Of a stretch of DNA of 64,000 nt, positions 8,217-16,021 are shown piece after piece (position 1 is the stretch's first letter; every line of letters begins with the position of its first letter). The stretch comes from Superficieibacter sp. HKU1 (GTDB lineage: Bacteria; Pseudomonadota; Gammaproteobacteria; Enterobacterales; Enterobacteriaceae). A program made the position numbers and the translations under genes. The DNA is taken from NCBI RefSeq assembly GCF_029319185.1, contig NZ_CP119754.1:372001-436000 (forward strand). Reading direction: 5' to 3'. The notes beneath the pieces were generated by a model that worked only from the letters and a program-made list of their open reading frames with translations, was not told the DNA's origin and did no database searches.

Positions 8217-8750
8217 TTGAGCACGACGAATCACGATCACCACATTTATGTCCTGATGGGCGTCTCCGGCAGCGGTAAATCTGCGGTTGCCAGCGAAGTA
8301 GCGCATCAACTACACGCTGCTTTCCTGGACGGCGATTTTCTCCATCCGCGCAGCAACATTAACAAAATGGCTTCCGGTGAGCCGCTGAACGACGATGACC
8401 GTAAACCGTGGCTGCAGGCGCTAAATGACGCCGCCTTTGCCATGCAGCGCACTAACAAAGTGTCGCTGATTGTCTGCTCGGCGCTGAAAAAGCACTATCG
8501 CGACCAGCTGCGCGAGGGTAATCCGAATCTCTCTTTCATCTACCTGAAAGGCGATTTCGAGGTGATCGAAAGCCGTCTGAAAGCGCGTAAAGGCCATTTC
8601 TTCAAGACGCAAATGCTGGTGACCCAGTTTGAAACCCTTCAGGAGCCGGGTGCGGACGAGGGTGACGTGCTGATCGTGGATATCGATCAGCCGCTGGAGG
8701 GTGTTGTCGCCAGTACTATTGAAGTCATCAACAAAGGCAGTAATCAGTGA
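8217..8750 (+). CDS. gntK: Gluconokinase GntK
   Basis: Thermoresistant gluconokinase that phosphorylates gluconate to 6-phosphogluconate for the Entner-Doudoroff and pentose phosphate routes. P-loop VLMGVSGSGKSA lies near residues 12-23. The start is placed at the TTG at 8217 because GGGAGGG lies just upstream and the protein then begins STTNHDHHIYVL as in E. coli; a longer reading to 8118 would run through the operators. About 177 residues. Its TGA overlaps the GTG of gntU by four bases, implying translational coupling. Confidence 0.93.
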   Translation: MSTTNHDHHIYVLMGVSGSGKSAVASEVAHQLHAAFLDGDFLHPRSNINKMASGEPLNDDDRKPWLQALNDAAFAMQRTNKVSLIVCSALKKHYRDQLREGNPNLSFIYLKGDFEVIESRLKARKGHFFKTQMLVTQFETLQEPGADEGDVLIVDIDQPLEGVVASTIEVINKGSNQ

Positions 8751-10087
8751 GTACATTAACGCTTGTTTTAACAGCAGTCGGCTCGGTGTTGCTGCTGCTG
8801 TTTTTAGTGATGAAGGCGCGTATGCACGCCTTCGTCGCTTTGATGGTGGTTTCTATTGGTGCAGGTCTCTTTTCCGGTATGCCGCTCGACAAAATCGCGG
8901 CAACCATGGAAAAAGGGATGGGAGGCACGCTGGGATTTCTGGCGATTGTGGTCGCGCTGGGCGCGATGTTCGGTAAGATCCTGCATGAAACAGGGGCAGT
9001 CGATCAGATTGCCGTCAAAATGCTTAAATCGTTCGGCCACAGTCGCGCGCACTATGCGATTGGCCTGGCGGGGCTGATTTGCGCGCTGCCGCTATTTTTT
9101 GAAGTGGCAATTGTGCTGCTGATAAGCGTCGCCTTTTCGATGGCCCGTCACACGGGCACTAACCTGGTAAAACTGGTGATCCCGCTGTTTGCCGGGGTCG
9201 CTGCGGCGGCAGCCTTCCTGCTGCCGGGGCCTGCGCCAATGCTGCTGGCCTCGCAAATGCACGCCGATTTTGGCTGGATGATCCTCATTGGCCTGTGCGC
9301 AGCTATTCCTGGCATGATCATCGCCGGTCCGCTGTGGGGCAATTTCATCAGCCGCTACGTGGAACTGCATGTGCCTGCTGATATTACCGAGCCGCATCTG
9401 GGCGAAGGCAAAATGCCGTCATTTGGTTTTAGCCTTTCACTTATTTTGCTGCCGCTGGTGCTGGTCGGCCTGAAAACTATCGCCGCACGTTTTGTTGCCG
9501 AAGGCTCCACGGCGTACGAATGGTTCGAGTTTATCGGCCATCCGTTTACCGCGATTCTGGTGGCCTGCCTGGTAGCGATTTATGGCCTGGCAATGCGTCA
9601 GGGCATGGCGAAAGATCGGGTGATGGAAATCTGCGGTCACGCGCTGCAACCGGCGGGGATTATTCTGCTGGTGATTGGTGCGGGTGGCGTGTTCAAACAG
9701 GTGCTGGTGGATTCCGGCGTCGGCCCGGCGCTGGGTGAAGCCCTGACCGGAATGGGACTACCGATTGCCATCACCTGCTTTGTGCTGGCAGCGGCGGTGC
9801 GTATTATCCAGGGATCTGCCACGGTGGCCTGCTTAACGGCGGTCGGCCTGGTGATGCCGGTAATTGAACAACTGCACTACAGCGGCGCGCAGATGGCGGC
9901 CCTGTCTATCTGCATCGCGGGCGGCTCGATTGTGGTCAGCCACGTTAACGACGCGGGTTTCTGGCTGTTCGGCAAATTTACCGGCGCAACCGAAGCGCAA
10001 ACGCTGAAGACCTGGACGATGATGGAAACCATCCTCGGTACCGTCGGGGCGATTGTCGGGGCGATTGCGTTTAGTTTGTTGAGTTAG
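8747..10087 (+). CDS. gntU: Low-affinity gluconate permease GntU
   Basis: Gluconate:proton symporter of the GntP family, inner membrane, 446 residues as in E. coli. The chain is a series of hydrophobic helices with conserved GPAPMLLASQ and SHVNDAGFWLFGK segments, the latter shared with GntT at 43.6 kb. GTG start at 8747 overlaps the gntK stop. A strong terminator follows at 10103. In E. coli the next gene is yhgN; here about 6.6 kb of accessory DNA intervenes. Confidence 0.96.
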   Translation: MSTLTLVLTAVGSVLLLLFLVMKARMHAFVALMVVSIGAGLFSGMPLDKIAATMEKGMGGTLGFLAIVVALGAMFGKILHETGAVDQIAVKMLKSFGHSRAHYAIGLAGLICALPLFFEVAIVLLISVAFSMARHTGTNLVKLVIPLFAGVAAAAAFLLPGPAPMLLASQMHADFGWMILIGLCAAIPGMIIAGPLWGNFISRYVELHVPADITEPHLGEGKMPSFGFSLSLILLPLVLVGLKTIAARFVAEGSTAYEWFEFIGHPFTAILVACLVAIYGLAMRQGMAKDRVMEICGHALQPAGIILLVIGAGGVFKQVLVDSGVGPALGEALTGMGLPIAITCFVLAAAVRIIQGSATVACLTAVGLVMPVIEQLHYSGAQMAALSICIAGGSIVVSHVNDAGFWLFGKFTGATEAQTLKTWTMMETILGTVGAIVGAIAFSLLS

Positions 10088-10102
10088 TTACTGTTGCACA
10101 TG

Positions 10103-10146
10103 TTGCTGCGAGCATGCTCGCAGCAATCCTCTTCTCTTTTTTATTC
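10103..10146 (+). terminator. Terminator after gntU
   Basis: TTGCTGCGAG (10103-10112) pairs with CTCGCAGCAA (10117-10126) around a CATG loop, followed by a pyrimidine-rich run ending in TTTTTTATT. It closes the gnt operon and isolates it from the helicase gene downstream. Confidence 0.85.
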
Positions 10147-10231
10147 TTTCATTAACTTTGATTTACATCATCCTGATAACGCCTTTTTCAGCGGTTTAAT
10201 CGTGCATTAATTTTGTCGCGGGAATGACAAT

Positions 10232-12325
10232 ATGCACAAGCGAGACGCTGAACAACTGTTGCAACATATGCTCAATAATCCTTTGGCTCAATTTCGTAAA
10301 GGGCAATGGGAAGCGATTGACTCCGTTGTTAACCAACGACGCAAATTACTGGTTGTACAGCGAACCGGCTGGGGTAAAAGCGCCGTCTATTTTATTAGCT
10401 GCAAAATTTTTCGACAGCGGGGAATGGGGCCAACCATCATTATTTCGCCTCTGCTGGCACTGATGCGTAACCAAATCGCTGCCGCCGCACGATTAGGGAT
10501 TAAAGCGCAAACGCTGAACTCTACTAACAAAGACGAGTGGCAGGCGATCGTGCGGCAAATTCGAACTAACGACATTGATTGCCTCCTGGTTTCTCCAGAG
10601 CGTTTTGCCAATGATGAATTTCGCGATGCCGTACTTGCGCCGATTGCCGCCAGTATCGCCCTGCTGGTCGTTGACGAGGCACACTGTATTTCTGACTGGG
10701 GTCATGATTTCCGCCCCGACTACCGACGTATTCTGAATACGCTTCGGCAGTTACCTCCGGGCACACCAGTATTGGGGACAACGGCAACGGCGAATAACCG
10801 GGTTATTACAGATATCCGGCAGCAACTGGGCGACATTATTATTCAACGCGGCACGCTGGCGCGTGAGAGTCTGGCGCTGGATGCGCTGCGCTTGCCCGAT
10901 CGATCCTCAAGGCTGGCATGGCTTGCCAGTGTAATCCCTGTGCTTCCTGGTTCAGGTATTGTCTATACCCTGACGACACGCGATGCTGACTGGGTTGCTG
11001 CATGGCTACAGCAGAACCACATTGAGGCTTATGCTTATTATAGCGATGCCACTCATCCTGATTTTACTGACAGTAACGCCTGGCGCATTTATCTTGAGGA
11101 GGCATTGCAGACAAACAGCATTAAAGTCCTCGTCGCTACAACGGCATTAGGTATGGGGTACGATAAATCGGATCTGAGCTTTGTTATCCATTATCAAATG
11201 CCCGCATCTATTGTTGGCTATTATCAGCAAGTAGGGCGTGCAGGCCGTGGTATTGAACATGCTGTGGGCATATTGCTTGCCGGGGCTGAAGATCGTGCTA
11301 TTCATGATTTTTTCCGGGAAAGCGCATTTCCATCCCTGGCGCATGTACAGGAGATCCTGAACGTACTGGAAAACAATGATGGGCTGACGATAAGTGAAAT
11401 TGAGGTGCAAAGTAATTTGCGTCGGGGCCAAATCGAAAAAACACTCAAGCTTCTAAGCGTGGAGTTTCCTTCTCCTGTACTTTATGACAATAAGCGCTGG
11501 CGCAGGACAGCGGTTCCTTTTGTGTTAGATCAGAAACGCATCGATCATTTGACCCGGCAACGTGAGCGGGAGTTAGCCGAAGTTCAGGAGTATATAGATA
11601 CTCAAGGATGTAAAATGGCTTTTTTGCGTTCTTCGCTGGATGAAGAAAACCCTACTTTCTGTGGTAAATGCAGCGCATGTACACAGATGTCATTGTTTGA
11701 TCCCTCCCGTAACGATGAGCTGATTCACCACGCAAATCTTTTCCTACAGCGTTCAGAAATCCCTTTGCATTTGAATAAACAGGTGGCAGCAGGTGCGTTT
11801 AACACTTATCCCTTTCGTGGCAACTTTCCCGCTACCCTACGAGCGCAGGAAGGACGAATATTGTCGCGTTGGGGGGAGGCAGGTTTGGGACAACTCGTTG
11901 CGCAGGATAAACATGCCGGGTACTTTAGTGATGCGCTTGTGAGCGCCGCTGCCGGGATGATTCTACAGCGCTGGCAGCCGTCTCCAGAATGGGTTTGCTG
12001 CGTTCCATCGTTACACCACCCGGATCTTGTGTCATCGTTTGCCAAAAGGTTGGCTGAGAAACTGGAGTTACCTTTTGTTGATGTTGTGGCAAAGGTCATA
12101 GACAATCAACCGCAGAAACTACAGCAAAATCGTTATCACCAGTGCCGAAATCTGGACGGTGTTTTCAACATCATTACACCTCTTCCGTCAGGCAATGTCT
12201 TGCTGGTTGATGATGTTATCGATTCAGGCTGGACCTTAACAATACTTACAGCCCTGCTCCGTCAGGCGGGCAGCGGTGAGATTTTCCCGCTCGCGCTGGC
12301 GACAACCTCGGTGAAAAATGGATGA
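10232..12325 (+). CDS. rqlH: RecQ-like helicase fused to a phosphoribosyltransferase domain (RqlH / PsyrT type)
   Basis: 697-residue protein with a superfamily 2 RecQ-type helicase and a C-terminal PRTase-like domain. Motif 0 is FRKGQ (21-25), Walker A RTGWGKS (44-50), DEAH box 148-151, motif III GTTATA, motif VI QQVGRAGRG (332-340), then a zinc module with Cys460, 477, 480 and 483. Near the end, NVLLVDDVIDSGWT (655-668) resembles the PRPP-binding loop. RecQ's HRDC domain is absent. The architecture, with a DprA-like partner overlapping at ATGA (12322-12325), matches the ExPEC RqlHI pair and the PsyrTA defence module, in which this protein is the toxic component. Codon use looks more AT-rich than flanking core genes, suggesting acquisition. 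Anti-phage activity here is inferred. Confidence 0.9.
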   Translation: MHKRDAEQLLQHMLNNPLAQFRKGQWEAIDSVVNQRRKLLVVQRTGWGKSAVYFISCKIFRQRGMGPTIIISPLLALMRNQIAAAARLGIKAQTLNSTNKDEWQAIVRQIRTNDIDCLLVSPERFANDEFRDAVLAPIAASIALLVVDEAHCISDWGHDFRPDYRRILNTLRQLPPGTPVLGTTATANNRVITDIRQQLGDIIIQRGTLARESLALDALRLPDRSSRLAWLASVIPVLPGSGIVYTLTTRDADWVAAWLQQNHIEAYAYYSDATHPDFTDSNAWRIYLEEALQTNSIKVLVATTALGMGYDKSDLSFVIHYQMPASIVGYYQQVGRAGRGIEHAVGILLAGAEDRAIHDFFRESAFPSLAHVQEILNVLENNDGLTISEIEVQSNLRRGQIEKTLKLLSVEFPSPVLYDNKRWRRTAVPFVLDQKRIDHLTRQRERELAEVQEYIDTQGCKMAFLRSSLDEENPTFCGKCSACTQMSLFDPSRNDELIHHANLFLQRSEIPLHLNKQVAAGAFNTYPFRGNFPATLRAQEGRILSRWGEAGLGQLVAQDKHAGYFSDALVSAAAGMILQRWQPSPEWVCCVPSLHHPDLVSSFAKRLAEKLELPFVDVVAKVIDNQPQKLQQNRYHQCRNLDGVFNIITPLPSGNVLLVDDVIDSGWTLTILTALLRQAGSGEIFPLALATTSVKNG

Positions 12326-13509
12326 ATCTGACCGCGACAGCCCAGGCTACATTGCTGCTTACGAGCTACTTCTCAGCGGCAAAAAATGAAGAATGCAAGC
12401 CTCTCAGTAATACAGAATGGGGGCGGTTCGCGCTATGGCTCAGGTATCAGCAACTGGCCCCTGCGGATTTACTGGCGGCGGGTGCCGAAACGCATCTGGC
12501 ACACTGGAATGATAGCGACATTCCTGTTTCGCGCATTATGACGCTATTAGGACGCAGCCATAGCCTGGCGCTGGCCGTCGAAAAGTGGCAACGCGCGGGA
12601 TTATGGATTGTTACCCGAGCTGATGCTGATTATCCCGTCAGATTAAAAAATCAGCTTAAAAATGATTCTCCTCCTGTCCTTTTTGGCTGTGGCAATCGAG
12701 CGTTATTAAGTAAAGGCGGTGTGGCAATAGTAGGATCGCGCAATGCTATAAACGACGATCTTCATTTCACGGAAACGCTGGCACAAAAGCTGGCTGAGGA
12801 GAGAATGAATGTTGTTTCCGGAGGGGCCAGAGGCGTTGATGAACACGCCATGCTGGCGGCGTTGGCGGCCGGAGGAACCGCAACGGGGATCTTAGCCGAT
12901 AGCCTGATAAAAGCCGCCACTTCTGCGAAATGGCGGCAGGGATTAATGAGCAGTAACCTGGTCCTGATCTCGCCTTTTTACCCTGAAGCGGGTTTTAGCG
13001 TGGTCAATGCCATGTCGCGCAATAAGTATATTTATTGCCTGGCGGACAGTTCACTGGTCGTGCATGCCGGAATGAAAGGCGGCACGCTGAGCGGTGCGCT
13101 GGAGGCGTTAAAGCATCAGTGGGTGCCGCTGTGGGTGAAACCTACCGACGATCAACAATCGTCCAATGTTCAGCTTGTACAAAAGGGAGGGCGATGGTGC
13201 GCACAAGATGCCCATGATATCTTGCCTGCGACTTTGCGTGCTTCCCGCAATCATACTCCTGCTCAAACTCAGCCGATGCTTTTCTCCCTACAGGAGCCTT
13301 CTGCACCTTATAGCCCTTCAGGCGTAGATTTTTATTCCCTGTTTCTCCGCGAACTAAATCGACTTGCGCAAACGCCGGTAACCCTGGAGGTGCTGCTGAG
13401 CGAGACGAAGCTGCATAAAGAGCAGATTGCCGTCTGGCTTGAAAAAGCCATGATTGAGGGCTCAGTTGAATGCTTGTCTGACCCGGTGCGTTATCAGCTT
13501 CGCCAATAA
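12322..13509 (+). CDS. rqlI: DprA/Smf-like SLOG protein (RqlI / PsyrA type antitoxin)
   Basis: 395-residue protein with a DprA-like Rossmann (SLOG) core: VAIVGSRNA (134-142) and SGGARGVDEHAM (166-177), the latter equivalent to the SGxARGID loop of DprA. The flanks differ from housekeeping DprA (about 370 residues). It starts inside the helicase gene's stop codon, so the two are surely co-translated. In the described RqlHI and PsyrTA systems the DprA-like partner restrains the helicase's toxicity, and that role is inferred here. It ends 15 bases before a convergent AIM24-family gene. Confidence 0.88.
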   Translation: MNLTATAQATLLLTSYFSAAKNEECKPLSNTEWGRFALWLRYQQLAPADLLAAGAETHLAHWNDSDIPVSRIMTLLGRSHSLALAVEKWQRAGLWIVTRADADYPVRLKNQLKNDSPPVLFGCGNRALLSKGGVAIVGSRNAINDDLHFTETLAQKLAEERMNVVSGGARGVDEHAMLAALAAGGTATGILADSLIKAATSAKWRQGLMSSNLVLISPFYPEAGFSVVNAMSRNKYIYCLADSSLVVHAGMKGGTLSGALEALKHQWVPLWVKPTDDQQSSNVQLVQKGGRWCAQDAHDILPATLRASRNHTPAQTQPMLFSLQEPSAPYSPSGVDFYSLFLRELNRLAQTPVTLEVLLSETKLHKEQIAVWLEKAMIEGSVECLSDPVRYQLRQ

Positions 13510-13524
13510 CGCAACCGCGGGGAT

Positions 13525-14220
13525 TTATTTTTTCACTAAATAAGGCGCAAGCGTTGAGGCAAATTCCTTAATATTCTTCGACTGCACCAGCAGCTTGCCT
13601 CTGCCGGAAAATTCATTGACCACGCCTTCGCCGGTTTTAAAACCAAAAATGCCGGACGCCATTTTAATATTATACGAGAGTGTATTTTCCCAGGCGACGA
13701 CGTGGAGGTTATCCACGACCAGCGTATCGTTACCGTCCAGATCCAGTTCAACGATTTCGCCAAAACCGTTCACCAGCAGCGTCCCTGTTCCGGCGGTTTC
13801 CATCACGAACAGTCCCCCGGTACCGCCGAAAATCGCACGACCGACGGACTGGCTTTTCATACTGTAAGTAACGCCACCGTCGCAGGCCAGAAAGGCACCG
13901 TCGTTCAGCCGCCAGGTGCTTTTGCCAACTTCCAGCGCCTTGATATTGCCAATGCTGCCGGAGGAGATTGCCAGCAGTCCGTCATTAGCAGTACCGGTGG
14001 CGGTAGTGACAAAAAAGCTTTCGCCGCTGACGACCGATCTGGCGGCGGCTTTGATAATACCGCCTAACATTCCTGAGCCGTTCTGGTTCATGCGGCCTTC
14101 AAGATTCACTTTGCCGTTATGAAAAACCATTGAACCGCGTTCAATACTGACCTGTTCGCCCATGCCAAGAGAAATCAATACCAGCGGGCAAGAGCCGTCG
14201 CTTGAGAGTTCGTATTTCAT
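13525..14220 (-). CDS. AIM24 / TIGR00266-family protein
   Basis: 231-residue soluble protein with the glycine-rich beta-helical pattern of the AIM24 (TIGR00266) family: repeated short strands with segments such as GESFFVTTATGT, ISSGSIGNIKAL, GRAIFGGTGGLFVMET and NEFSGRGKLLVQS. No signal peptide or membrane segment. ATG at 14220 has GGAG eight bases upstream. Bacterial members have no settled function; the eukaryotic namesake is a mitochondrial inner-membrane protein. It is transcribed toward the RqlHI pair and has its own 5' region of about 150 bases. Family assignment is fairly secure, role unknown. Confidence 0.8.
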   Translation of the reverse strand: MKYELSSDGSCPLVLISLGMGEQVSIERGSMVFHNGKVNLEGRMNQNGSGMLGGIIKAAARSVVSGESFFVTTATGTANDGLLAISSGSIGNIKALEVGKSTWRLNDGAFLACDGGVTYSMKSQSVGRAIFGGTGGLFVMETAGTGTLLVNGFGEIVELDLDGNDTLVVDNLHVVAWENTLSYNIKMASGIFGFKTGEGVVNEFSGRGKLLVQSKNIKEFASTLAPYLVKK

Positions 14221-14373
14221 GAGTCATCTCCGTTATTGGATAAGTGCATTCCATTACTGAATAGATACGCCTGATACAGTGTCGTGGGGACAAATAATAT
14301 CGTTTCTTGTATCGATATAAATTAATTTTGTCCAATAAGTCCGGTAGTAGACAGTGACCTGAATTTATGCGTT

Positions 14374-14826
14374 TTACATCTCGATTGCGACCCGGCCTTG
14401 TGGAGTATTGAGCCAGCGCGGCGCTTTCAGTATATCGGCAAAATAAAGCACTAAATCCTGTAATAGCGCCCCGGCGGTATTTTCCATCTGTGCAGAAAGC
14501 GATCCGCCGAGCAGAAGCTGAGTTAAAAACTGGCAGTAGTCGGCTAACTGATCGGCATCCGGTTCGAAAGCGGGTTGCCGGGTGGGCAAGGTATCAACCG
14601 TCAGGCCCGGCTGCAGATGGAGCGGAACAGGTTCAAAAAGCGTGGGCTGCAATAGCGCCAGGCAGGCAGATAAGCGACCGCAGAGGGCCATTTTATGCGC
14701 CGGATCGCTACAGGCACCCAGTTCGTCGGCAAAGCACTGGCAGCAATCCGCCAGCTCGGTAAAGTCAGTGGTGTGGTTAAAAGGGATTGTTAGTGATGAA
14801 AGAGAAGAGTCTGAGGTGGCACACAT
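14374..14826 (-). CDS. Unrecognised small protein downstream of the ash-like gene
   Basis: 150 residues from the ATG at 14826, chosen because GGAG lies eight bases upstream; a GTG at 14862 would add 12 residues. The N-terminal half is cysteine-rich (ADCCQCFADELGACSD, then ALCGRLSACLALLQPTLFEP), the rest is leucine-rich and probably helical. No signal peptide or clear membrane helix. I recognise no catalytic motif. It follows the ash-like reading frame on the same strand, an order that recalls the early leftward operon of P4-like satellites, so a satellite or prophage origin is plausible but unproven. Confidence 0.6.
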   Translation of the reverse strand: MCATSDSSLSSLTIPFNHTTDFTELADCCQCFADELGACSDPAHKMALCGRLSACLALLQPTLFEPVPLHLQPGLTVDTLPTRQPAFEPDADQLADYCQFLTQLLLGGSLSAQMENTAGALLQDLVLYFADILKAPRWLNTPQGRVAIEM

Positions 14827-14855
14827 ATAAAAATTCTCCGATGAGTCGTGTTTAT

Positions 14856-15033
14856 CCGTCACCGGAGAGGCTAATCTCCTGGGTGGCGGAACCTGACAGG
14901 GTTAGCCTTACCGGCCTCATCGGATACCGGCGCATCTTTCGATGCCCCTGCCAGGCCCACCATTGGAGTGTAGCCAGGCGTGCGACACAAAAATAGTTGC
15001 GTCACCGACGAGAAGATCAGGAGGCTAATCCCG
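14856..15033 (-). ncRNA. P4-like immunity RNA region (candidate)
   Basis: The decamer GAGGCTAATC occurs twice on the plus strand (14867-14876 and 15021-15030), each preceded by GTCACCG (14858 and 15001). Between them TTAGCCT (14902-14908) is complementary to both. Two like sequences flanking one complementary element is the plan of the P4 phage immunity region (seqA/seqC with seqB in the CI RNA). Identification rests on this layout and on the ash-like peptide encoded across it. Confidence 0.4.
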
Positions 15034-15236
15034 ACGCCTGATTTTGCAGGCGCGGCAGGAAGATACCGCGTTGCCGGAACGGTGACAAGAGGGCTTTTCT
15101 GAAGCAGACTCGCAGAAATGAAAAGCCAGTTTTGCAGGCATTGCATACAGGATGAAAGGTAAAAAGCGGCCAGTCCCTCTCCTCGCTGATGCCCCGGACA
15201 TTTTATCCGGTGCCAGCATGACGCGCTGGTCATCAT
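14871..15236 (-). CDS. Ash-family-like protein (P4 satellite epsilon relative)
   Basis: Up to 121 residues on the minus strand. The C-terminal part, with GYTPMVGLAGASKDAPVS followed by AGKANPVRFRHPGD, is the signature seen in many Ash-family proteins near P4-like immunity loci. Start uncertain: the ATG at 15236 has no clear ribosome binding site, and an internal ATG at 15146 is possible. The coding region overlaps the candidate immunity RNA, so part of the sequence conservation may be in the RNA. No integrase, primase or attachment site is nearby, so this is at most a fragment of a satellite. Confidence 0.5.
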   Translation of the reverse strand: MMTSASCWHRIKCPGHQRGEGLAAFYLSSCMQCLQNWLFISASLLQKSPLVTVPATRYLPAAPAKSGVGISLLIFSSVTQLFLCRTPGYTPMVGLAGASKDAPVSDEAGKANPVRFRHPGD

Positions 15237-15285
15237 TTTCTACACTCAGCGTGATGCTTTTTCAGCCAGCCTGTCAGGAGACGCC

Positions 15286-16020
15286 ATGATCATTGCCCAG
15301 CTTTCAGATATTCATGCCTCGCCGAATAATGCCAATCTGGCGCGGTTTGAACACGCCCTGGCATGGCTGGAGACGGTGGGACCGGATATCCTGGTCCTGA
15401 CCGGCGATCTGATCGATGACGGCTGGCACGAGGGGTATTCTACCATTGCCCACCTGCTTAACCGGTTAACGTATCCTGTGCTTATCCTTCCCGGTAACGC
15501 AGATGATCGCGAGGTAATGAAGCGGACGTGGAACGGTATGTGGGTCAGTGACGCCCCGGCTGGCGCGTTGAATATCATTATGAATACCGGAGAGTTACGT
15601 TTAATCGGTATTGATACCACGCTTGCGGGCAACGCCGCGGGAAGCCTTCGCCATCAACTTGACTGGCTGGAAAATGTGCTAACCACTGGCAATGCGACTG
15701 ACTCTGTGATCTTTATGCATCATCACGTATTTGCGAGCGGCATCCCGACCATGGATGAGATCATGTGTGACGGTAGCGCAGAGCTGGCCGATATGCTGAC
15801 CCGACTTCTTCATAAACCGCTGGCCATCGCGACCGGGCACGTTCACCGGCCCATGGCTGGTAGCCTTGCAGGGATACCCGCCTATATTTGCGGCTCGGTG
15901 TGCCCGGCTAATCCCTTATGGTTTGGTGGCGATAAGGTGCCGCCCGTCAACGATCCTGCCATGCTGATGATCCACCGGTTTCATCATGGTGTGCTGGTCA
16001 GTCACACGGTTTCTGTCTGA
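15286..16020 (+). CDS. Calcineurin-like metallophosphoesterase (CpdA-like) with altered GNH motif
   Basis: 244-residue protein of the class III cyclic-nucleotide phosphodiesterase type. Motifs in order: SDIH (7-10), TGDLIDDG, LPGNADDR, MHHHVF, and ATGHVHRP. The usual fourth motif is GNH(D/E); here it reads GNAD, so the histidine that normally assists catalysis is alanine. The other metal ligands remain. ATG at 15286 follows CAGGAG. It is a lone plus-strand gene, ending one base before the convergent ASCH-fusion gene. The substrate is unknown and activity may be reduced or altered; the family call is firm, the specific name is not. Confidence 0.82.
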   Translation: MIIAQLSDIHASPNNANLARFEHALAWLETVGPDILVLTGDLIDDGWHEGYSTIAHLLNRLTYPVLILPGNADDREVMKRTWNGMWVSDAPAGALNIIMNTGELRLIGIDTTLAGNAAGSLRHQLDWLENVLTTGNATDSVIFMHHHVFASGIPTMDEIMCDGSAELADMLTRLLHKPLAIATGHVHRPMAGSLAGIPAYICGSVCPANPLWFGGDKVPPVNDPAMLMIHRFHHGVLVSHTVSV

Positions 16021-16021
16021 T

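Noticed and set aside
12322..13509. Housekeeping DprA (competence protein)
   Set aside because: Overlap with the helicase/PRTase gene and divergent flanks fit the RqlI/PsyrA type rather than the dprA gene of the smg-dprA locus.
14840..15060. Metabolite riboswitch upstream of the small minus-strand gene
   Set aside because: The paired repeats and overlapping Ash-like coding fit a P4-type immunity locus better, and no known riboswitch core is recognisable.
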